From contig QEYB01001685.1 of NCBI GenBank assembly GCA_017562135.1, positions 868,001-932,000 of the forward strand: a DNA stretch of 64,000 nt, written 5' to 3'. A model generated the notes under the pieces. That model saw only the letters and a program-made list of their open reading frames with translations. It ran no database searches and was not told where the DNA came from. Each line of letters starts with the position of its first letter. Within the stretch, counting starts at the first letter, position 1. Origin of the DNA: Dipylidium caninum (lineage: Eukaryota > Platyhelminthes > Cestoda > Cyclophyllidea > Dipylidiidae). Below, piece by piece: positions 48,901 to 57,900 of this stretch. A program made the translations under genes and the position numbers.

Positions 48901-51900
48901 GAAGAAGAGGAAGGCGAAAAAGATGAGAAAGGCGAGGATTTAAGGAAAACAATCAGGGCTTTACACATAGCAAGAAAACCTCGGTATTCCTAATTTACAA
49001 GTGCCGTAGAGTTTTCAGCAGAATGCCGATGGGCACGTGAACACTCTATTTTGAGGCGACGGGCACCGAAGTCCACCAACATTTGGAGGAAGCCTAATCG
49101 CGTTTTGTTCCTGGGCCACACTAGTGAGCCATCATTTAAGTTTTGGCGTCAAAACATCGTGTTTAAATCATGTTTCCCCTTAGTTCATGTGTCGTACTTA
49201 TTAATTGGGGGGATTGGAGAGGAGACACGCATCTCGTAGTAACCTCCTTCTTCCCCTTTCTACTCCTGCAGAGGAGTCCGGAAGTATACATATCAAGCGG
49301 AGACGCATAATGCAATGCTAGCGTGGTTGACTTGTCTCCAGGTTGGTTTTCCCCACCCTCCGCCGTCTCCAGCCCACTTAACACCGGTCTTCTCGCTCCA
49401 TCGCTCCCTTCCCCTTCTTCTCACCTGATGACTAAAAGTGTAAACCAGGTTTTTACATATTTACATATGATAATGTTAACCAGTAGATAAGGTGCAATTA
49501 TGGGTGGAGGAAGTAGAACAGGCGGAAGTGAAAGTGCCCAGGTAACAACAGTTACAAACCCTCAAAAAGCAAAGTCTATAAAGAATTATTTGGAGACCAA
49601 TAGGAATGCACGCGATTCCGTGTGGTTAAATGACACGCCTTGTTTTTTGGTTTTTCAAGACTTGTCGTGATTCATTCAGTGAGGATAACAAAAGCATAAA
49701 TCTCGATGGAGTTGAAAATCCCGAGGGTCCCCATTCCACCCTCCCCTCGTCTAATAACCGAGGAACCTCGGAAAATGTGAGTCTTCGTTTATTTCCCTGA
49801 AGTAGTCGTATATCAAGACGTTTTCAACAGACAGCTTAGGGTCACATGGCTCAGTTTACCCAACAACTTCCCTTCTTTCTCAGACAAAGAGTAGGCACTG
49901 CTCCTGTGGAGAAGGAAATTACGCACACTCGTTTCATTTATCTGCAAAGATTATTATAAGTGGTTCGATAGTCGACTGCGTTGATCCACCGTCGGTGTGG
50001 CAGACCGAGTGAGTGCACGCCGAGCCGCGGTTTTCACTATTCCACATCGACCAGGCTGGAGGTGACAGACTGCACCACACTGTCAGCTACTTGACGTCTC
50101 ATGGTAGGTAGACAGACATTTCATCGCTGAAGTCGTCTCTTCGGGGAAAACCTATCACCATTTCCACTTGAGGGGGGAGGAGGAAAATAAGCAGCTGTGA
50201 AACTCCCGCTTTAGGCAACATGGAATGGCGCCCACGTCAGCGGTGATTGACATACGCAAATACGTGCTTGCCACAGACAATAAAATGCTCTCCACCCTCC
50301 TTTTTGTGAGTTGAGGGTTACGCACGATGCTTGGCAAAGTAAGTACTTGCATTGGAGAATCATGTGACCAGGTAAGGAGGAGTGGTTTCACCTAAAAATT
50401 CGAATCTCACACCCATTCACCTCACAGATGCATCTCCTCTTGCGAACCAAGGCATGAGAACCACTAAATTATGACTATCCCTCCCAGATTAAATCCCATA
50501 GCCTGGCCAAAACCATTTACGTCGCACCAGTCGACATTTGGCATGAGCTCTGCTCCTTCAGCTGCACGTAATTCAATTTCACTCTACAGTCTACTGAGCG
50601 GACTGAAATTTCAAGTGCAATACCGTATTTGCTCTAACGTCAATCGCCATTTTCAGCATCTCCTACGAAGTTTGTCACAAAGCTACTCATTCGCGTCCTC
50701 CAAAAGCGGTGAGTTAATGGACAGGGTTAATATCCTGATGTTGTCTGAGGAAGGATTATGAGGTATATGCTAATATCATGGTAATAAAAGGGACCTAAAT
50801 TGAGGAGAGCATTTGAAGGTGCCGCCAAATCATAAAGGCGAGAATGGCTGTTTCCAACAGAGATGACTTTACGGACTTGACATATTTTAGCCCACGAAAG
50901 GCGCATGTTATGCTTTAGTAGGAGTGAGGCTAGGGCCCAGGGGGAGGAGAACAGTGAAATTTACATCTCTTCTGTGCCTCATTGGCTAAGTTGTCTCGTC
51001 TTCCGCTGTCTTGATTAGGTGTACTGAAGACCCGAGTGTCTCCCCAAGGCAGCACTGGCACAGCAACTTCTCCCTCAGCAGTCTCTCCTCTGACGGAGAA
51101 CACACACTTTTTCCTGTACGTTCTTCACTTGGCCAGACAGATCAACTTTCCAATTTTTGACACGATAAAAAGTTGCTACTTAACAGGTTTCAGTAAAATA
51201 TTTTCTGCCCCATGTAGCACAAGATAATTAACTCTTTCGCATATAACACTTAGAGATGACAAACTACCGCCCTTGACCCCGCTCTCGACTCCACAGCTGA
51301 ATTCCACGTGAGTTGCGTAATCAAAGATAACTGATTTTTTAAGTAGAAATGTACTTTAATGCGCCCACCTTAGGGCACAAACTTGGTGGCCTCGCTTAAC
51401 TTGACACTGTGTGAACCTGCTGACAGATTTTCGTTTAGTCAATTTGGCCTCGACAACATCAACTCCGGCGAAGCGGACGAAGTAAATAGCTTTTTGAGGA
51501 GTGAATTACAACAGGCCCTGGATAAAATCGAGCATCTCCGCAAGTGAGTACACTTTCAATCATCTTTCTTTCAAATCACTCTCGCTTCTTGTTCGCCCCA
51601 CCAATGTAAACTTCCATAAGGGAAAACGAAGCGGTAGTTCTATGTTAAGTAGTCATCTCAAAATGATGACTACTTACCTTCCGCACCTATATGATCAAAT
51701 GCAACTAATTAACTAATTGTGAACCCCATGGAATAGAACCTCGGTAAAAAATCATATTTAAGTCTCCACCCCATAAAAATTGTTCTGTAGAGCAAAGGAG
51801 ACCTTGGAGAAGGAGCTTCATGAGCTACAAGTGGGCTATTCCTCGCTGCTGCGAGCCTGCTATCTGCACAAGATCAATGGCACCTCAGAGGCTGACCAAT

Positions 51901-54900
51901 GTACTGATCTGACAATAAGTGAAAAGGTGGGTGGTGTGGTATCTCCAACAGGCAGTTAATTAAAACAATCTCCCCAATCTTCTGCTTGGCCTGATGCGTT
52001 AACTGACTCAAGTAAAAGTGGAAGACAACCGCAAACCACTCCGTCAGGCGGGGACCATCAAGGAGTTTCTAATTTCTTTCAGAATAAAAAACTTCTTGGA
52101 CACTTGTTGGAAAACACTCGGAGAGATGATCCTCGGCTGCCTTCGGCTGTTTTGTAAGATATTACACATATATGCCCTGAAGTTTCCTTTAATCCTCATC
52201 TTTCTCGCTTTCCTCCCATCCCGCCATTTCGATTAAACCTCCACTTCTGCCCTGAAACAGACAAATCGCTCATCGTCGACATCCAATTATGAAAAAACAC
52301 TCATTTATATTTGTCTAGAATGCTTATTTAGTGCAGTTACATAAAGATTAGTGAGTAGAGCATGAGGCCAAAGTGGCAAAAACATAAGAAGCCAGTACCT
52401 TTTCCTCCTATACACAGAATATCATCCCAGGCCGGCCATACGGACTCTTATGGCTTCCAGGAAACCTTTGACAACGAGGAAAAGTTAATGCTCTACCTCA
52501 CCAGTCGACTTCTCGATGTTTACCAGTGGAATTCGTCAACCGAGGAATCAAAGATTGCGCAGTGGAAAGAGATCCTAAGCTCCGATTTTGCGCTGGTTCC
52601 AAGGGTGAGAAGCTCGCAACACTGCTGTTCCTCCCATTGCGTAATTCCATCGCGGCAACGGAAAGCTTTTGATCGCCTGCTTGCCTAAATTACGACAACT
52701 TTGGGACCTTTTTTGTAACAACTTGGCTTGGCAACACTCAGAAGGCCATTTTGAGCATTTTTTTGTATGTAGCAACGCCTGAAGACCCTTTGTCGTCAGG
52801 GCATTCCTGGTGAGATGAGAGAGCAAGTCTGGACGCGACTAATTCAACTTGGTGTCGGCAAAGTTCAGGCGGACAAGGGACCTCGTTACTACCAGAGCCT
52901 GGTAGCTGAGGTCACAGACGGCAAGGCAAGTTGGAGGACGTTTCATATTATCCCGCCCCAGCCCAGCATGTAGTCTAACTGGACAAAATCTCGTCCTCAG
53001 CGAGATATCGCCACATTTGCCCACATAAAACATGCAATGCTTCACGCTGAGATAGTTAAAGAGAAAATCCTCTTTGATTGCCATAGTCTCCCACCTCACC
53101 CCGAATCAAAATTGTGCCCTGTGGGGAGGTGCCCCCTTCAAGACTAAAATTGCCCGCGTTGGCCGTTTTCATCGTCCATACTTCAGTTAGGTGGTGAAAG
53201 AGACTCCATTCTCCGCTATTACCAAGGTAGGGACACGAGGTATTCTGAGCGAAAGAGATTGCTCCTAGAGAAGGGACTATACAGTGAGTAAATCACCGAG
53301 AGACTTTCTCCACGTCTCCATTGCTAAAGTTGGGTCTTCTAGCCAGGCAACTGGGACTCCATCGAAAGTTAATACAGAACAGTACGTAGAAACACTGAGA
53401 AAGTCTAAAATTTGAGCAGGTTACCATCGTCTCGGTCTGTCAAGGCGGCGAGTGACAGCGTAGGTGTAATTGCTGTCTAATTGTGTCACATTTCTCTCTC
53501 CCTCCTCGTAGGTGGATGCATCCTGTCGACGTCAAATAACGCTGGATGTACTGCGCACCTTCCCCAATCACATTGCATTCAACCGACCGGAGGGATTCGG
53601 GGTAGGCAGGTCGTCCGACATCCATTATTTTGTCTGTCTGAGCGACCACTACACCTGACGCCTCTTAGACTGTTTACAGCCTGGAACCCCCAAGGAGGAA
53701 GACCACAGATGAGAAAACCGAGCCGACTATTCTATTAGTCGCTACAGTTTTGCTTCATGGCAACTAAGAGGGCAACTTGATTGTATGAAATAATAAACCC
53801 AACTGGAAAACTTGCGTCTTGACGACGAAAAGCAAACAGACATTCCTGCGAACTGCTTAAATCTCACCCACATATCTTGCGACAATTCAATTGCAAAGTA
53901 GTAGGTCTTTTATTGTTATGATCCCACTCTTTAACCCACCGTGGGGAGGTGCAAGTCGTGAAGACGGTAGAAAGGTGACCGATGAAATGGATGCATTACA
54001 AGGCTTCCCACGCCGCCGGTTAGGGTCGAATTCGCCTTCAGTGGTCAAAAAGAAAAGTAAATACCCTCGAGTCTGGAGGAGTCGAGCATGAAAGTGTGTA
54101 AATCGCGCAGAGTAAAGAGATTGCGAACGACTGGTTCAGCCTGACACAGTACAGTCTCAAGGACACATCAACCACCTTACAAAAGTGTGGAAATAAATTT
54201 ATTTCTAATTTTGCGCATGGTGTTTAAGGTTCAGAAAATGCAGGAGGTCCTACAGGCTTTCGCAATTCACAATCCCGCCGTCGGATATTGTCAAGGAATG
54301 AACTTTTTGGTCGGTAATGCCTCTCTCTTCCTCGACAAAGAAACGACCTTCTGGTGAGTTTTCGCATCGAGTACTGCTACTCGACACTAATAAGACCGAT
54401 TGATCATGGAAATAGCCACTTTTGTGGGCGAACAGCCAACATGTGAGGAGGCAGTCAGAGTGAGGAAGCCTCACTGATGTAGAACTTCGGCATTGCAGGC
54501 TCCATTCGCCCACTTTGTGCCCTTTATCTCATTCCCGGTTACTACGACTTCGCTCGTAGGCTCCTGGTCCTCTTCGTGGAGCACTACTTCCCCCCAAATT
54601 ACTTCAACGCGGGTCTCATTGCCGCACAAGCCGATCAGAGTATCCTAAGAGACCTAATCGCCAAATACTGCCCCAAGATTGCAGAGGCGATGCTGAACCT
54701 CGAAGTTGACATATCAGCAATCACCTTCAACTGGTTCATCGCTGTCTTCGTCAACAGTGTACCCATCGAGGTGAGGATAACAACGTAATTTATGATTATT
54801 TATTTAAGACACAAAAAGAGAAAAGTACTAAATGTCGATAAGTCAACTGATTACTAAAGCATTGCACGATTCTTCGCTCCTCAACGTCGAGGCGCCGGCT

Positions 54901-57900
54901 CTTCCTCAAGCGTTCCGGCCAAGTCTTTTCCTCTAAAATGACCAAATGACAGGAATGAGATGATGAAAAAACGCGTCTGCCGCTTCGGCTTTCGCCTGAC
55001 ACTTCATCTTAGACCGCCACGTCAACTCACCGGTTCTCGAAGGATTCCCTGGCGTGTAGGATTGCGGGGTAGAGGGCTTGGACATTGTTAACGAAGTCAA
55101 TCATGGCGTCTTGCAAACTCTCCACAGCCCTCTCCATCCACTTGGCGGCCTAAAAGGAGGAGGAGATGGATTGTTTCAACCCAAGAGGGCAGGACAAAGG
55201 CATGTCAGTTGGAAGTAGAACACACCAGACTTATGTTTGCCTTTGTGGCGACGAAATTTTTCAAAATTGTCTGACGCACAGCCTGGATTAGCTGGTCACT
55301 TGGTCGAATCTTCTTGCTCCTACCGCCAACTAATAACGTCGGGTGGTCGGTCTCCGCAGTCGGGCTGGGGGTTGTAGCGTTGTCTTCCACCTTTGCAGAA
55401 ATGGTTTCGTTTTCTGTCATCTCCGACGACTGCTCACCTATTAAAGAAGTAGTGTTTGTCCCATTTGTCACCTCGTCCACAAGCGTCGTGGTGAAGATGG
55501 TGTCTGTTGAATTAAAGTAATCTGTAGAAGCTACTTCGATCTCATCTTCATGGGCTTTGATGCTTTCTGGTTCAGCAACGTCCTCGTCCACGCTGCGAAT
55601 TGTGCTTCCTTGCAGAAGATCCTCTCCTTCAGGGGCATCGCTAGGGCTCGGCGGTAGCAAACTGCTCTCAAGTTCAGAAAATTTAGACTCAGAAGTGGTT
55701 AAAGGTGCCTCGCTGGTAGCTTCGTCATTGTCGGCGGGAGTATTTGAAACGCTGTTGGAGTGCTCAGTGTCTTCAATTATCCCAGCTCCTTTTTTTTCGT
55801 CCTCATCCACACTATTGTGGAACGCTTCCACCTCAGAGGCGTCTACTTGTCCTTGATTTTCGGTATCATCCGACATCACTTTTCCAGTCGCCTCCGAATG
55901 GGTCGCCTCTTTCTCTTCCAGAGTTTCGATCACTTCTTCTCCTGGCACAATTTCCTCTTTTTCTTGGTCTTCACCAAATTCTCCTTCAAGTGGTTTAGCC
56001 GTAGAGTTCTCCTTAATCTCGCCACCATAAGTGTCTTCCATTTCAATCACATCACTCGAAGTATCGTCTGGCGGTCCTGACACAGCATCGACTTCTTCTC
56101 TTTCCACCACCTCACCGATGGGTGCAGGGGACGCGAGTTCCGACTCTGAGTCAAGTCTACCTTCATCATTTCTAAAAGTCTTTGTTGACGCATCGTCCCC
56201 TTTGTTTGTATGCATAATTAATTGAGTCAACGTGACAACATTGTCTTGGGTAGACGAACTTTCAGGGAATTCGGTTGTAGCCGCAGTGCTTCTACAATGG
56301 GGACCAAAGAATAGTACACAGTTAAGGGCTTCCCACTCCGACTGGAAAGTCGTGTGTATGCCTTATTCTCCTCCACCTTTCCTACTACGCCTCTCAAAAT
56401 AGCCTGTCGAGAGGGAAGGTGTCGACTTCAACTTCGTTTCGGGTAGTTTTTGCAGCAGGCTGGGATAGTGGAGCGAATTTCCCCTTTCCCCTCGACTCGT
56501 TTCTCGAATTAGGTGATGTATTTATGGATGTTGGACGGAAACTTTGAAAAAGGCGGGCAGTGGCCCTAGATGATGGGGGATTTTTATGAGGGACACACAT
56601 AAACCCACTGGCGTCAGACGAGGGTTCAGAAGCCGTAGGGGAAAGTTTAATATCTGAAAATTTTCTCTTCCACATGCGCCTTTTTTTCCCTCTCCTGAAA
56701 GATTTAGTATTAGTTTGCGGTCAAAGGGATAGGCAGTTGCTTGTCTTTACTCTATCGCCCCTAATTGAAAATAGTGACACCGAAAAATAGCTGCGTATTC
56801 TCCTTTTGATAGTGTTGATGACCTCAAGTATGATTATTCTCTGAAATGTTTCCATTGGCAAGTTGATAACCGTCCGCAAAGTGGACATTTGCGGCATTGC
56901 CTAACTTCTCTCCCACATCCCCCTTCACCGTTGAATTCCAGAAGGGAAGAGGTTAAGTGATGGGACAGTTCAGGGAAATTTGTAACCTACCCAAGAATAA
57001 TAAAAGGGGAAAAAGTGTATGTGATGGAGGAGTTAGGGGGTAATGGGAGAAGAGTACTCACTCGAGACGCGTTCTTTGAGCTTCCTCCACCGTTCCGAGG
57101 GTGAAAGCGGAGGCAGGTGGAGTCAGAACGGGGATGTTTAGTAGGAGGCAGGTGAAGAGAAGCAGTTGCATATTTCCCTCTGACGCTGAGGTTTCTCAGA
57201 TGGAAGGCTCGTCAACTCGTGTGCATTTATACCCACCCTGTGTGCGCAGATGTTGCGATTTGTCCAATGCTACGAAAGCCCACAGCCTTCGTTCAAGTGG
57301 TGTTTGGATACGCTAGTGCACACCCACTCATCCACCCATCCATACATTCACACCTACAAACACACACAAACACACACATTGATCAGATACATTTGATGGA
57401 CTATGACCCGTTTCTTTGGCAAACATTTTTAGCTCCTTTTCCTACAATATTCTGACAACCTGTTGAAACCGAATCACAAAATTTGTAACGGATCACTTCC
57501 TTTGTGTAAGACGGATTTGGCTCCTGTGATTACCCGCGCTCTGAGTTGAATCAGCTTAGGTTTATGCAAGTACCCTGCTAAAATAACTGCGATGTTATAG
57601 CAACTTTTGACAGCCGATCACATAAATCGACAGCTGAGATAAACATTTACGTTCGTACATCAAAAGTCCCTTGTTTTCTAATGACACTCGCTAAGACATG
57701 GTGGTGTTCATTTGGAGATAATAAAAGTTGCCGACACTCCCACCCCGACGGCTAGCTAGCAAAAAAGAGCTACCTTTTTGGTGCAGTACAAGATCGACTG
57801 ACACATCGGAAACCCGCGCCTTCTCGAACCGAGGGACTGAGAGATGGAAGCGGGAGGAACGAGAGAACTACTGTCTTTAAATCTGCCCGGCCAACGCCCG

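Noticed and set aside
54499..54559. Earlier acceptor for the TBC core exon (GCATTGCAG|GC)
   Set aside because: In the required phase it runs into TAG just before the 54560 acceptor; the later acceptor restores the FW-LLVLFVE motif.
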